A DNA stretch of 64,000 nucleotides from Mariprofundus ferrinatatus (GCF_002795825.1 NZ_CP018800.1:1-64000), one strand, 5' to 3'; positions 20,812-29,742 are shown, counted from the stretch's first letter. Numbers and translations are program-made. The notes: a model not told the origin generated them from the sequence alone.

Positions 20812-21641
20812 TCGGCACCTCTCGCATCTGACATCCAGAAGCTCCATGCCATGCCAATGGCAGCCGAGATATAATTGTTATCTTTTACCAGCGGACTGGC
20901 GGCGACCACACCTGCTGCCAGATTGCGGTAACGAAGCGCAGAAAAAAACGAAAGTGAATCACTGTACTGATAGCGGATGCTTGTCGTCAGCGACAATGAG
21001 TGCAGCCCGGCATGTGCAGTATAGGCAGGCCTCGAGGCTGTAGTGTAGATCGGCGCAACACCGTAGTAAGTGTCATTAAATCCCTTTGATCCGTAAAGGA
21101 GGCCGGCAGCAAGTGTCACCTTTAATTTGTCATTTGCCTGATGCTCCAGCAGAAGGTCCGGTTCCGATAACCAGCCCAGCCAGTTACCGGAGGTGTTGAT
21201 GACGCCACGCCACGGCAACCTCAGTTTCAAGCTGTTTTGGTTGTCTTTGTATATACTCCAATTCAGCCGCGGACCCAGTTGGAAACTGAATTTGAGGTCA
21301 GGCATGCCGGCCCGGGCACGGTTTGAATTGCGTACGGGCAATCCGAATCCGAGCGAGAGATCCAGGTTCAGGTTGTTGATGCCAAAAAGCTCACGCCTGA
21401 TGCCGGAGCGATCCACCTTCAGTCGATCGCCGCGGTAAATCACATAGGGAATCGGTGCGCCAAAGAGATAGCGTTCATCGCTACCCATATATTGCGGCAG
21501 GCTTGCGATGCCAACTGCGATGCCAACCTCCCAAAGCGGAAGCGCGGTTTCAGGCAGATCATCTGCATATACCGATGCCGGATGCATCAGCACAAGTGTT
21601 AAAGCCAGACATGTTATGTGGTGGCGAAGGTTCTTTTGCAT
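20808..21641 (-). CDS. MipA/OmpV family outer-membrane protein
   Basis: Outer-membrane beta-barrel protein; E. coli MipA scaffolds peptidoglycan enzymes, while most relatives are uncharacterised. The 277 residues begin with a Sec signal peptide (cleavage likely after SVYADD), followed by the family motif LPQYMGSDERY and alternating beta strands with a C-terminal MAWSFWMS-type end. It is divergent from the UV-endonuclease-like gene with about 46 bases between starts. Confidence 0.88.
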   Translation of the reverse strand: MQKNLRHHITCLALTLVLMHPASVYADDLPETALPLWEVGIAVGIASLPQYMGSDERYLFGAPIPYVIYRGDRLKVDRSGIRRELFGINNLNLDLSLGFGLPVRNSNRARAGMPDLKFSFQLGPRLNWSIYKDNQNSLKLRLPWRGVINTSGNWLGWLSEPDLLLEHQANDKLKVTLAAGLLYGSKGFNDTYYGVAPIYTTASRPAYTAHAGLHSLSLTTSIRYQYSDSLSFFSALRYRNLAAGVVAASPLVKDNNYISAAIGMAWSFWMSDARGAD

Positions 21642-21687
21642 GGCAAAATCATTTCACATGGCAATGGTAAACGCTACCCTGTCAGAT

Positions 21688-22368
21688 ATGAGGATATGGG
21701 ATATTGATCCAGGTTACCTTGCCCGGCAGCAGTTGCTCGGTGAACACAGGGAACTGCACGGCCTTTTCAATATCCTTACCATGAACAAAAAAGGCTATGC
21801 CAAACATCCCGAAACAGTACGTTGGATTGGCCATGTCGATGCACTGGTTTTACGTCATAAACAGCTGCTCTGCGAGATGGCGCTGAGGGGCTACAGGCAT
21901 CAATCACCATTGCCTGATTCTACCGATATGGATTCCTGGCCCGGGGAATATATCGATCCCCCGGCACGCCAGCTTGAGCTTTTGGCAGGCAAATATTCAG
22001 GCGATGGCCGCAGTGGTCGCATACCGTTGCCCGACAATTGCCAGGAGCTGTGGGCTCACCATAAGTACTCGGTGATGGCGCATGACCCTAACCTTTATAG
22101 GGAGCTGGGCCCTGAAGTGGCGCATGGGAAGTTCCGAAATAATATGAATGCACTTGCATGTCTGATGATTTCGACACTTAGAAAACCACCTGAACCGGGA
22201 CACCTGCTCAATGCCCTGCAGCATATGTGGGGATATGTGCAAGAGGCCGGGTCGCCTCCCTCCAATATAGAAGAGTTGCTCGCGACAATACAGTCAGCGG
22301 CGATCAAGGAAGATAGAATATACCTGCTTCACTCCACCGCCCTTTCCGAATTGGCAGTATGGGTCTAA
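21688..22368 (+). CDS. Fusion of a pyrimidine-dimer-glycosylase-like domain and DUF1722
   Basis: The N-terminal half (MRIWDIDPGYLARQQLLGEHRELH, split here as two motifs: MRIWDIDPGYL and LLGEHRELHGLF) matches the Pyr_excise family related to T4 endonuclease V, which cuts DNA at UV-induced dimers. The C-terminal half (WAHHKYSVMAHDPNLYRELG to the NALQHMWGYVQ region) matches DUF1722, the YbgA domain. I chose ATG 21688 because the family starts at MRIWDI; the frame stays open upstream to 21508 but overlaps mipA. A DUF523 gene, the usual fusion partner of DUF1722, lies two genes downstream. DNA repair of photodamage is inferred. Confidence 0.75.
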   Translation: MRIWDIDPGYLARQQLLGEHRELHGLFNILTMNKKGYAKHPETVRWIGHVDALVLRHKQLLCEMALRGYRHQSPLPDSTDMDSWPGEYIDPPARQLELLAGKYSGDGRSGRIPLPDNCQELWAHHKYSVMAHDPNLYRELGPEVAHGKFRNNMNALACLMISTLRKPPEPGHLLNALQHMWGYVQEAGSPPSNIEELLATIQSAAIKEDRIYLLHSTALSELAVWV

Positions 22369-22377
22369 TCTAGGACT

Positions 22378-22911
22378 ATGTTCAAGCGTACGCTCCTCTG
22401 CTTTTTCCTCTCCGTTTTTGCAGTCGGCTGCACCAGGCTGCCGGAAGGGATACAGCCTGTTCAGGGATTTGAACTGCCCCGTTATTTGGGAAAATGGTAT
22501 GAAATTGCACGCCTGGACCACTCGTTTGAACGCGGCCTGGAGCAGGTAACTGCGGAATATTCGCTGCGAGAGGATGGTGGTGTCAGGGTTATCAATAGAG
22601 GCTACCTGAGCGATGGAGAAGCGTGGAAGCAGGCCGAAGGAAAAGCCTATTTTGTGGATGGTGCGAATAAGGGGCATCTTAAGGTCTCTTTCTTTGGTCC
22701 TTTTTATGCCTCGTATGTGGTGTTCGATCTGGATCAGGAGCACTACCAGCACTCTTTTGTCACTGGCCCCGACCGCTCATATCTCTGGCTGCTGAGCCGG
22801 AATCCGTCAGTTTCACCCGCTTTGATGGATCGCTTTATTAAACGGGCCAAAGCCCTCGGTTATGATACGGATCAGCTCATCATGGTTAAGCATGCAGAAG
22901 ATCCTCGTTAG
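22378..22911 (+). CDS. blc: Lipocalin-family lipoprotein (Blc-like)
   Basis: Outer-membrane lipocalin that binds lipids such as lysophospholipids or fatty acids. The 177 residues have a lipoprotein signal with lipobox AVGC (Cys18), the lipocalin GxW motif in YLGKWYEIARLD and the C-terminal YLWLLSR strand. It is placed between the UV-endonuclease-like fusion and DUF523 genes, apparently in one operon. Confidence 0.93.
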   Translation: MFKRTLLCFFLSVFAVGCTRLPEGIQPVQGFELPRYLGKWYEIARLDHSFERGLEQVTAEYSLREDGGVRVINRGYLSDGEAWKQAEGKAYFVDGANKGHLKVSFFGPFYASYVVFDLDQEHYQHSFVTGPDRSYLWLLSRNPSVSPALMDRFIKRAKALGYDTDQLIMVKHAEDPR

Positions 22912-23389
22912 CGCTTGTCTGTTAGGCCAAAAGGTGCGCTATGACGGTGGCGACTGCCTGCAGCACGGTCTTCTAGACGCATGGCAGAGCGATGGACGTT
23001 TGGTCCCGTTCTGTCCAGAGGTGGCCGGAGGCTTGACGGTGCCCAGAGCTCCGGCCGAGATTGTTCTGGGCGATGCCGATTTCGTATTGCGCGGCTGTGG
23101 CATGATTTGTACGCAGCATGGGGATGATGTGACAGACGCTTTTGTCGATGGTGCGGAGCGGGCACTGGCCGAATGCATGCGTCACGGGATCAGGATTGCC
23201 ATCCTGAAAGAGGGCAGCCCCTCCTGCGGTGCCACACGAGTCAACGATGGCAGTTTCTCAGGCAGGAAAATCGATGGCTTGGGAGTGACCGCAAGACTAC
23301 TGGTGCGTCATGGAGTTCACGTTTTCAGCGAGCAGCAGCTTGATGCGGCGGAAGCGCATCTGAGGCAGAGGGAGTCCAGCCATGGCTAA
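22892..23389 (+). CDS. DUF523 family protein (TudS-like)
   Basis: DUF523 includes the Fe-S enzyme TudS, a 2-thiouracil desulfurase. The 165 residues keep the three conserved cysteine regions: SACLLGQKVRYDG at the N-terminus, RGCGMIC in the middle and KEGSPSCG. I chose ATG 22892, which overlaps the lipocalin gene by 20 bases, because the family begins at KILVSACLLG. It overlaps the next methyltransferase gene by 8 bases. In many bacteria this domain is fused to DUF1722, which here lies in the nearby 21688-22368 gene. Confidence 0.85.
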   Translation: MQKILVSACLLGQKVRYDGGDCLQHGLLDAWQSDGRLVPFCPEVAGGLTVPRAPAEIVLGDADFVLRGCGMICTQHGDDVTDAFVDGAERALAECMRHGIRIAILKEGSPSCGATRVNDGSFSGRKIDGLGVTARLLVRHGVHVFSEQQLDAAEAHLRQRESSHG

Positions 23390-24044
23390 CCGCACGATAG
23401 GCCTTGACGCGGATCTATACGGTTATCTGCTGGAGATGGGGGTGCGCGAACCAGAGGTTCTTCAGCAGCTGCGTGAGGCGACTGAAAAAGAGGAGCTCTC
23501 CATCATGCGTTCGGCACCCGAGCAGTGCCAGATGATGGCCCTGCTGCTTCGTTTGAGCGGCAGCAAGCGGGTCATTGAAGTGGGCACCTATACAGGTTAT
23601 GCCACGCTATGGATGGCCCTCTCCCTTCCTGAAGATGGCGAGATCGTTTCCTGTGATGTTTCCGAACGCTGGAGTTTTGTCGCGCGGCGCTTCTGGGAGA
23701 TGGCAGGTGTAGAAGCGAAAGTGCATCTGCATCTGAGGCCTGCTCTGGAAACACTTGATACGTTGCTGAACCAGGGTGAGGAGGCGTGTTTTGATTTCGC
23801 CTTTATTGATGCAGACAAGGAAAATTACGACCACTACTTTGAACGCTGTCTGAAACTGATCAGACCGGGCGGCCTGATCGTTATCGATAACGTATTGTGG
23901 GGAGGAAGCGTGATTGATGAGCAGGACCATTCGGCAGCAACCGAGGCGATCCGAATATTTAACAGCAAGCTGAAAGTGGATGCGCGCGTTGATCTCTCCA
24001 TGCTACCGATAGCTGATGGTGTAACGCTGGCAGTGAAGCGCTGA
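23382..24044 (+). CDS. Class I SAM-dependent O-methyltransferase
   Basis: Member of the catechol/caffeoyl-CoA O-methyltransferase family (PF01596). The 220 residues show VIEVGTYTGYATLWMA, the SAM-ribose acidic strand IVSCDVSE, the metal-binding FIDADKENYDHY and DNVLWGG. The native substrate is unknown. It overlaps the DUF523 gene by 8 bases and probably ends that operon. Confidence 0.92.
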   Translation: MANRTIGLDADLYGYLLEMGVREPEVLQQLREATEKEELSIMRSAPEQCQMMALLLRLSGSKRVIEVGTYTGYATLWMALSLPEDGEIVSCDVSERWSFVARRFWEMAGVEAKVHLHLRPALETLDTLLNQGEEACFDFAFIDADKENYDHYFERCLKLIRPGGLIVIDNVLWGGSVIDEQDHSAATEAIRIFNSKLKVDARVDLSMLPIADGVTLAVKR

Positions 24045-24137
24045 GGGGAATATCTGCGAGATTGGGGGCTGCAATCCCGACTGCAAAGGAGATCACATCG
24101 CTACAGCATTGACCTGATCAGCATCAGGAGGAGTCAC

Positions 24138-24452
24138 ATGAGATTAGCAACATTCTATACTGCCCCCCTTCTGGCCCTGCTGCTTGTTTCCACGCCCGCA
24201 CTGGCTGATGAAAACAGCAGCGCATTCGATGCCAATGGCGATGGCCAGATTACCTTTGAAGAGGTGATGCAGCGGTTGGAGACATCTGCACGAGCCACCT
24301 TTGACGCGATGGACCGGAATAAAGATGGCGTGATTTCGGATAAGGACTTTGATGATGTTCGAGAGGGAATGGAGAAACTGGAACGGTGGTTTGAGGATCT
24401 TTTAAAACCATTCCTGCCCGAGCAGGAAGAGACGGGTCATCTCGAGACCTGA
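24138..24452 (+). CDS. Exported EF-hand protein, 104 residues
   Basis: A signal peptide (cleavage after TPALAD) is followed by two canonical EF-hand loops, DANGDGQITFEE and DRNKDGVISDKD, each with Asp/Asn at positions 1, 3, 5 and Glu/Asp at 12. It is probably a periplasmic calcium-binding protein of unknown role. AGGAGG lies upstream of the ATG. A second EF-hand exported protein lies at 25341 beyond the YdjM-like gene. Confidence 0.82.
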   Translation: MRLATFYTAPLLALLLVSTPALADENSSAFDANGDGQITFEEVMQRLETSARATFDAMDRNKDGVISDKDFDDVREGMEKLERWFEDLLKPFLPEQEETGHLET

Positions 24453-24521
24453 GACATTCGGGTGAGCCGGCTCACTGCCCTGATGGTTATATACGCCAGA
24501 CTTCCCCGCACAGGAGGCGGT

Positions 24522-25166
24522 ATGGCAAACTTCAGAACACATCTCACCGTCGCGGCGGCAGGCTCTCTGGCAGCTACAGCCGTGGTGATGCAGACCTCTC
24601 ATACAGATCATATGGAAGCCCTGCTGCTGTTCCTGCTTGGGCTGCATGCCGGCATTCTTCCCGATATCGATTCAGACCACTCCATTCCTGCGCAGCTTCT
24701 GTTTACGATCCTCAGTTTTGTTACTGCGATCGCAGTGGTTTTTCTCTACTACGACAAGTTATTGATTGTTCCACTGCTCTTTGCTGCAGGTGTAGCGGCA
24801 CTGGCGGTGAGGTTCCTGCTCTGCCCGCTTTTTGCGGCAACTACCGAACATCGCGGGCTGTTTCACTCGTTGCCGGCTGCCCTGCTGTTCGGTATGGCCA
24901 CGTTCTCAGCAGGCATTCACCTGTTTGCCTGGCAGATCTCATTTGCTTGGCTGGCTGCCGGATTTGTCAGCGGCGGTTACCTGCTGCACCTGCTGCTTGA
25001 TGAGTTCTACAGTGTGGATTTTACCGGGGCTGTCCTGAAAGAGTCATTTGGCAGTGCGCTCACCCTGTTCAGCGGTAAGGCATGGCTCTCCTATCTGCTG
25101 CTCTATGCAGCTGTAGGGATTGGTGCAATGCAGCTACCGCTGCCTGGCCAATTACTTCCCATGTAA
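24522..25166 (+). CDS. YdjM-family (DUF457) integral membrane protein, putative metal-dependent hydrolase
   Basis: Homologue of E. coli YdjM, a LexA-regulated inner-membrane protein. The 214 residues have about six transmembrane helices and the family's polar motifs NFRTHL at the start, DIDSDHS near 50 and TEHRGLFHSL near 108, likely metal ligands. I chose ATG 24522, with AGGAGG seven bases upstream, over the GTG at 24462. It lies between two EF-hand genes. Confidence 0.82.
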   Translation: MANFRTHLTVAAAGSLAATAVVMQTSHTDHMEALLLFLLGLHAGILPDIDSDHSIPAQLLFTILSFVTAIAVVFLYYDKLLIVPLLFAAGVAALAVRFLLCPLFAATTEHRGLFHSLPAALLFGMATFSAGIHLFAWQISFAWLAAGFVSGGYLLHLLLDEFYSVDFTGAVLKESFGSALTLFSGKAWLSYLLLYAAVGIGAMQLPLPGQLLPM

Positions 25167-25239
25167 TAGAAGGCCGAAAACATTAGAGGTTTTTTATTAT
25201 ATATTAATTCACTAATAAATCATTGCTGCTAGGGTTTGG

Positions 25240-25297
25240 GCCCGCTTTTCAGGAGCGCTGTTGGTGAAGCACGCATCATGCGTTAGGCTTTGCGGGC
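25240..25297. promoter_or_regulatory. Nested inverted repeats upstream of the EF-hand gene
   Basis: GCCCGC (25240-25245) pairs with GCGGGC (25292-25297), and between them ACGCA-TCA-TGCGT (25271-25283) forms a second hairpin. Together they make a possible structured leader 44 bases before the EF-hand start. No known riboswitch was recognised. Confidence 0.35.
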
Positions 25298-25340
25298 TCT
25301 GAAGCGTGAAGACTATCTACCGAGAAGAGGGGAATGTTTG

Positions 25341-25835
25341 ATGAAGAAACTGGTACTACTTGCAGCATGTATGATGCTTGCCTCGCCACTCCAGGCCGAG
25401 CCAGCCTACGATCCACAGGCATCTGCTGACCGCACAATGAAAGTAAAAGACGCCAACAGTGACGGTGTGATTGATCCTGCAGAGTATGAACATGTGGCGG
25501 TGATACAGTTTAACAAGATCGATATCGATGGCGACGGCATGATCAGCGGCGAGGAGATGTTCGCGCACCGTTATGCAGGCAGATCTGAAATGGATATCAA
25601 GTCGCCAGAGGTTAAAAAGAGCATCATCACCAATATTATGAAACGCTGGGATGCGAACAAGGACGGTCAGATCAGCATGGATGAAAAGCTCGAGCCGGTC
25701 CGCAATGATTTCATGCGAATTGACCGTGATCTGGATAAAAAGATTACCCGTGAAGAGGTGGTTTCCTTCTGGGAGCGCAAGCAGGCAGAGCTTAAAAAGA
25801 GCCAGCAAGAGGGTTCAGGCAAAGACAGGGATTGA
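25341..25835 (+). CDS. Exported EF-hand protein with four EF-hands, 164 residues
   Basis: A signal peptide (MKKLVLLAACMMLASPLQAE) is followed by four EF-hand-like loops: DANSDGVIDPAE, DIDGDGMISGEE, DANKDGQISMDE and DRDLDKKITREE. It is likely a periplasmic calcium-binding protein. I chose ATG 25341, preceded by GAGGGGAA, because it begins the signal peptide; the frame is open to 25290. A strong terminator follows 24 bases after the stop. Confidence 0.85.
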   Translation: MKKLVLLAACMMLASPLQAEPAYDPQASADRTMKVKDANSDGVIDPAEYEHVAVIQFNKIDIDGDGMISGEEMFAHRYAGRSEMDIKSPEVKKSIITNIMKRWDANKDGQISMDEKLEPVRNDFMRIDRDLDKKITREEVVSFWERKQAELKKSQQEGSGKDRD

Positions 25836-25858
25836 TCGACCGTTAGTCCAATTAATAT

Positions 25859-25896
25859 AAAGCCGCCGCGATGGTTATCGCCGGCGGCTTTTTTAT
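25859..25896. terminator. Bidirectional Rho-independent terminator
   Basis: AAGCCGCC-GCGAT, loop GGTT, ATCGCCGGCGGCTTTTTT form a 13-pair stem with one bulge, followed by a T-run on the plus strand. It lies between the convergent EF-hand and ferredoxin-reductase genes. Confidence 0.9.
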
Positions 25897-25908
25897 GGGT
25901 TGGTGAAT

Positions 25909-26868
25909 TTAGCCGAATGCATCGCTATGGATGGCTGATTCATCCAGGCCGCTACTGATGCAGCTGCTGCGCATGGCCTCAACGATGCCTGAGTCACCGC
26001 ATAGAAAGGCGATCCAGTTTTCGCCGCCCGCAAGCTGCCTGCCAAGATGCGAATTGATCGGACCACTCACACCACCTGAAGGCGTGTCACCATTCAGGAC
26101 ACATGGGATATAGGTGAGGTTGGCATGTGCAGCTGCCAGATCGCGCAGATCATGGTCCAGATAGAGATCGCCACCGCTTAGACCACCGTGAAGCAACCGG
26201 ATTTGACCCGTGTGACCTCTGCTGAGCGCATCGCGTAATATGCCGTAGAGCGGGGCAAGACCGGTGCCGGTACCGGCCAGAAGAAGCGGCTGGTCACCAT
26301 AACTGTCGCGATAGCAGCAGTCCCCCATCGCATCGCTTAACAGTAATTCATCACCGGGCTTCAGCTCACTGGCCAGCCATCCGCTCATTCTTCCGCCTGG
26401 CAGCAGCCTGATATGAAATTCGAGCCTGTCATCATCCGGAATGCTGGCCAGCGAGTAACTGCGCGACAGGCCATCTGCAGCGCGGATAAAATTGACGAAT
26501 TGACCCGGCCGGTAGTTGAATCCATCCGGGCGGGTTGTCATTAAACGTAAGACGCTCGGATTCAGGTGATCGATGGTGGTAATGGTTGCGGGGGAAAACT
26601 CATCCCTCCTGTCCGGCAGGGCTATCTCAATATCGGATTCCGGGTTGCAGAGGCAGGCAAGAAAATAACCTTTCTTCTGCAGGGAGGGTTTGATGCCAGC
26701 CTGTGCGGCAGCAGGTGGCGTACCCTTAACTGCTTTGACCATACATGCCTGACAGAGGCCACCACGGCAGCCGTAAGATATGTTGGCACCCTGCCGGTTC
26801 ATGCCATCCACTAAGGATTCCTCGGAGCTGCATTCATAGGTTTTACCCTGATAGGTGATGATTGGCAT
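25909..26868 (-). CDS. 2Fe-2S ferredoxin-NAD(P)H reductase fusion
   Basis: A plant-type ferredoxin domain (1-90) with Cys34, Cys39, Cys42 and Cys72 or 74 as cluster ligands is fused to an FNR-like reductase. The FAD motif RSYSLAS and NAD motif GTGTGLAPL are clear, and the end has LCGDSGIVEAM. At 319 residues it matches the electron-transfer component of Rieske oxygenases or CDP-deoxyglucose reductase. No oxygenase partner is adjacent, so the pathway is unknown. It is divergent from the glycosyltransferase gene. Confidence 0.88.
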   Translation of the reverse strand: MPIITYQGKTYECSSEESLVDGMNRQGANISYGCRGGLCQACMVKAVKGTPPAAAQAGIKPSLQKKGYFLACLCNPESDIEIALPDRRDEFSPATITTIDHLNPSVLRLMTTRPDGFNYRPGQFVNFIRAADGLSRSYSLASIPDDDRLEFHIRLLPGGRMSGWLASELKPGDELLLSDAMGDCCYRDSYGDQPLLLAGTGTGLAPLYGILRDALSRGHTGQIRLLHGGLSGGDLYLDHDLRDLAAAHANLTYIPCVLNGDTPSGGVSGPINSHLGRQLAGGENWIAFLCGDSGIVEAMRSSCISSGLDESAIHSDAFG

Positions 26869-26997
26869 GGATACTCCCTGCTGAGAAGATCACGACATTC
26901 TGACCGTATGGCAATGCAATTCAACGCAAACGCGTTGGGGCTATTGACCGCAGTGGCCGCCGCTGTTGATATCCCGCCCATGTTGCCGGAGAGAGAG

Positions 26998-28236
26998 ATG
27001 CATGTGCTGATCATCAGTGCCCTGTGGCCTGAGCCAGCTTCATCCGGCGCCGGCCTGCGCATGATGGAGCTTTCACGCCTCTTTGTGCAGCAGGGCTGGC
27101 GAGTCACCTATGCCGCGACAGCCGCCGCGAGCGAATATTCGCTGGATATCAAACAGTTCGGCATAGCCGCTGTCGAGATCAGGGTGAATGACAGCAGTTT
27201 CGATACCATTGTTAGCGAACTGAGCCCGGACATCGTGCTTTTCGATCGCTTCTCGATGGAGGAGCAGTTTGGCTGGCGGGTGGAGAGGTGTTGTCCTGAA
27301 GCCGTGCGAATCGTTGAGACGATCGACCTGCACCTGCTTCGCAATGCACGCCATAGCCGCTTCAAACAGAGTCACGGTGTCGCCTGCGAGCTATCCAGAG
27401 AGGAGCTTTTCAGCGAGACGGCAATGCGTGAAATTGCCTCGTTGCTGCGCTCCGATCTTTCGATTCTGGTCTCAGGTTATGAAATGGACCTGCTCGAAAA
27501 GGTGTTCGGCATTGATGCTTCGCTGCTGCACTGCTGCCCTTTCATGTTCGATGCTTCCCAGATCGCCGAGGATGCGCCGGCTTTCACTGATCGCAGCCAT
27601 TTCATCACCATAGGCAATTTTCGCCATGCACCGAACTGGGATGCGGTGCTCTGGCTGAAAAGCGAGATCTGGCCGCGTATCCGAAAGGCGCTGCCCGATG
27701 CCGAGCTGCATATCTACGGCGCCTATACGCCGCCCAAGGCGACCGCGCTCGACGATCCTAAAAGCGGCTTCAGGGTTCTAGGTCGAGCAGAAGATGTGCA
27801 TAAGGTGATGCAAAGCGCACGCGTATGTCTTGCCCCGCTCCGCTTCGGAGCCGGAATCAAGACGAAGCTTGCCGATGCGATGTTAAACGGTACGCCGAAT
27901 GTCACAACCTCGGTTGGAGCGGAGGGTATGCACGGAGAGCTGCCCTGGAGCGGCATTGTGGCGGACAGTGCGGATGCATTTGCAGATGCGGCGGTGAAGC
28001 TCTACCGGGACGGGGCCGCGTGGCAATCGGCCAGGCAGCATGGGTTTGATATTCTGAAGAGGTTGTTCGATGCGGAGACGAACGGCGCAGCACTGATCTC
28101 TCGCATAACCGGGATTAGAGAAGATCTGCAAGCACACCGGCTGAAGAACTTTACCGGCGCCATGCTGCGCCATCACCATCAGCGCAGTACAGAGTTTATG
28201 TCACGCTGGATCGAGGCGAAAAACGTCAGATCTTAG
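26998..28236 (+). CDS. Glycosyltransferase, GT4-like fold
   Basis: Predicted retaining glycosyltransferase. The 412 residues have an N-terminal Rossmann half (HVLIISALWPEPASSGAGLR) and a C-terminal half with FITIGNFRHAPNWDA, FRVLGRAEDV and the acceptor/donor stretch CLAPLRFGAGIKTKLADAM. I chose ATG 26998 with GGAGAGAG upstream; the frame stays open to 26908. Sugar and acceptor are unknown and no polysaccharide cluster surrounds it. Its 3' end overlaps the hemC end by 11 bases. Confidence 0.85.
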   Translation: MHVLIISALWPEPASSGAGLRMMELSRLFVQQGWRVTYAATAAASEYSLDIKQFGIAAVEIRVNDSSFDTIVSELSPDIVLFDRFSMEEQFGWRVERCCPEAVRIVETIDLHLLRNARHSRFKQSHGVACELSREELFSETAMREIASLLRSDLSILVSGYEMDLLEKVFGIDASLLHCCPFMFDASQIAEDAPAFTDRSHFITIGNFRHAPNWDAVLWLKSEIWPRIRKALPDAELHIYGAYTPPKATALDDPKSGFRVLGRAEDVHKVMQSARVCLAPLRFGAGIKTKLADAMLNGTPNVTTSVGAEGMHGELPWSGIVADSADAFADAAVKLYRDGAAWQSARQHGFDILKRLFDAETNGAALISRITGIREDLQAHRLKNFTGAMLRHHHQRSTEFMSRWIEAKNVRS

Positions 28237-29161
28237 CGTGTCCTTCAGCGTAGAGCGCTTCAAGAATCGGACGCGCACCGGCATCAAGTACTTCGTTGGC
28301 AAGATCGGTGCCGATCTGCGCTGCATCAGCACATGAACCGGTCGCTTCGCGGACGATCACAACCGAACCATCAACGGAACCTACCAGCCCCTTCAGATGT
28401 AGTGAGTCACCGTGAAGCGTGGCGTAGGCGGCAATCGGCACCTGACACCCCCCCTCGAGTGTGGCAAGAAATGCGCGCTCGGCTCTGGTACGCAGAACGG
28501 TTTCCGGATCGTTGAGCCGGTCGACCAGTGCATTGATCAGATCATCGGCATCGCGGGTCTGGATGCCGAGCGTTCCCTGTGCCACGGCAGGCAACAGCTC
28601 TTCAGTATCAATGAAGTCATGCATCTGAGCTTCCATGCCCATGCGACGGATGCCGGCTGCGGCAAGAATAACTGCATCGACCTCATCTCCCAGTTTGGAG
28701 AGGCGGGTCTGGATATTGCCGCGGATCGAGGTGAATTCGAAACTCGGATGTTTGGCGCGAATCTGTGCAACGCGGCGCAGGCTGGAGGTGCCGATCTTCG
28801 CCCCCTCCGGCAATGTGTCGAGGCCGCCGCCGGTGATCGTGGCGATCGCATCGCGTGGATCTTCGCGTTTCGGGTGTGCTCGAATACTTGTTCCCTCGGG
28901 CAGCACGGTTGGCACATCCTTCATTGAGTGAACAGCGATATCGGCGCGCCCGTCAAGCAGGGCCTCATCGATCTCTTTGGTAAAGAGTCCCTTTCCACCT
29001 ACCTGTGCCAGCGGTACGTCGAGAATTTTATCGCCCTTGGTGACGATCTTAACCAGTTCAGTGGTGACATCCGGGTCGAGTCTTTTCAGCTCGGAAGATA
29101 CGTGCTCTGCCTGCCAGAGGGCGAGCGGAGAACGGCGGGTAGCAATGCGGATATGTGTCAC
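28226..29161 (-). CDS. hemC: Hydroxymethylbilane synthase (porphobilinogen deaminase)
   Basis: Polymerises four porphobilinogens into hydroxymethylbilane for haem and related tetrapyrroles. The 311 residues include IATRRSPLALWQAE, the active-site Asp in AVHSMKDVP and the dipyrromethane cofactor Cys in LEGGCQVPIA. It is separated from rsmD by 44 bases and is last in the minus-strand run M16-M16-rsmD-hemC. Confidence 0.97.
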   Translation of the reverse strand: MTHIRIATRRSPLALWQAEHVSSELKRLDPDVTTELVKIVTKGDKILDVPLAQVGGKGLFTKEIDEALLDGRADIAVHSMKDVPTVLPEGTSIRAHPKREDPRDAIATITGGGLDTLPEGAKIGTSSLRRVAQIRAKHPSFEFTSIRGNIQTRLSKLGDEVDAVILAAAGIRRMGMEAQMHDFIDTEELLPAVAQGTLGIQTRDADDLINALVDRLNDPETVLRTRAERAFLATLEGGCQVPIAAYATLHGDSLHLKGLVGSVDGSVVIVREATGSCADAAQIGTDLANEVLDAGARPILEALYAEGHAKI

Positions 29162-29205
29162 GGGAACCTCCTGATCGGGTGCGAACGGTAACGGCGATCT
29201 CTATA

Positions 29206-29742
29206 TTAGGGAAGGCGGGATAGGAAATGCAGCGTCGTATCGCCGTAACGGCGGCTCTGTGCGCATTGCCAGCCTGTGGGCCAGACCGGTTGCATGCGAG
29301 AGGACTCTTCGATGATCAGCTGCGCACAACCAATCTCAAAGCTGTCCAGCCATGTTGGGATGTTCTCACAAAAGCCCTGCTGATACGGGGGATCGGCAAA
29401 GATCAGGTCGAAGCTATTGCCGGCCAGCGCGGCCAGCCCTTTTTCAACGCTGGCCGTTTTAATCTGCCACTGCGATTCAAGGCCCCAGGCCATTCGAATA
29501 GCCGATAGCCGCTGCGTCAAACTGCGGTTTTTTTCAATGGAGAGAGCATTGGCGGCACCGCGGGAGAGCGCTTCGAGCGCCATGACACCTGAACCGGAAA
29601 AGAGATCGAGAACGGACATATCTTCAACAGGGCCGAGGATATTGAACATGGCCTGGCGCACCTTGGATGGCGTAGGGCGTAGGCCCGTGATATCGGGAAC
29701 CTTAAGAATGCGCCCGCGCAAGACTCCTGCAGTTATTCTCAC
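29206..29742 (-). CDS. rsmD: 16S rRNA (guanine966-N2)-methyltransferase
   Basis: Methylates G966 of 16S rRNA. The 178 residues show RITAGVLRGR, VLDLFSGSGVMALEALSRGA and the catalytic FADPPYQQG. It overlaps the upstream M16 gene by four bases (ATGA), a linkage also seen in other proteobacteria. Confidence 0.94.
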   Translation of the reverse strand: MRITAGVLRGRILKVPDITGLRPTPSKVRQAMFNILGPVEDMSVLDLFSGSGVMALEALSRGAANALSIEKNRSLTQRLSAIRMAWGLESQWQIKTASVEKGLAALAGNSFDLIFADPPYQQGFCENIPTWLDSFEIGCAQLIIEESSRMQPVWPTGWQCAQSRRYGDTTLHFLSRLP

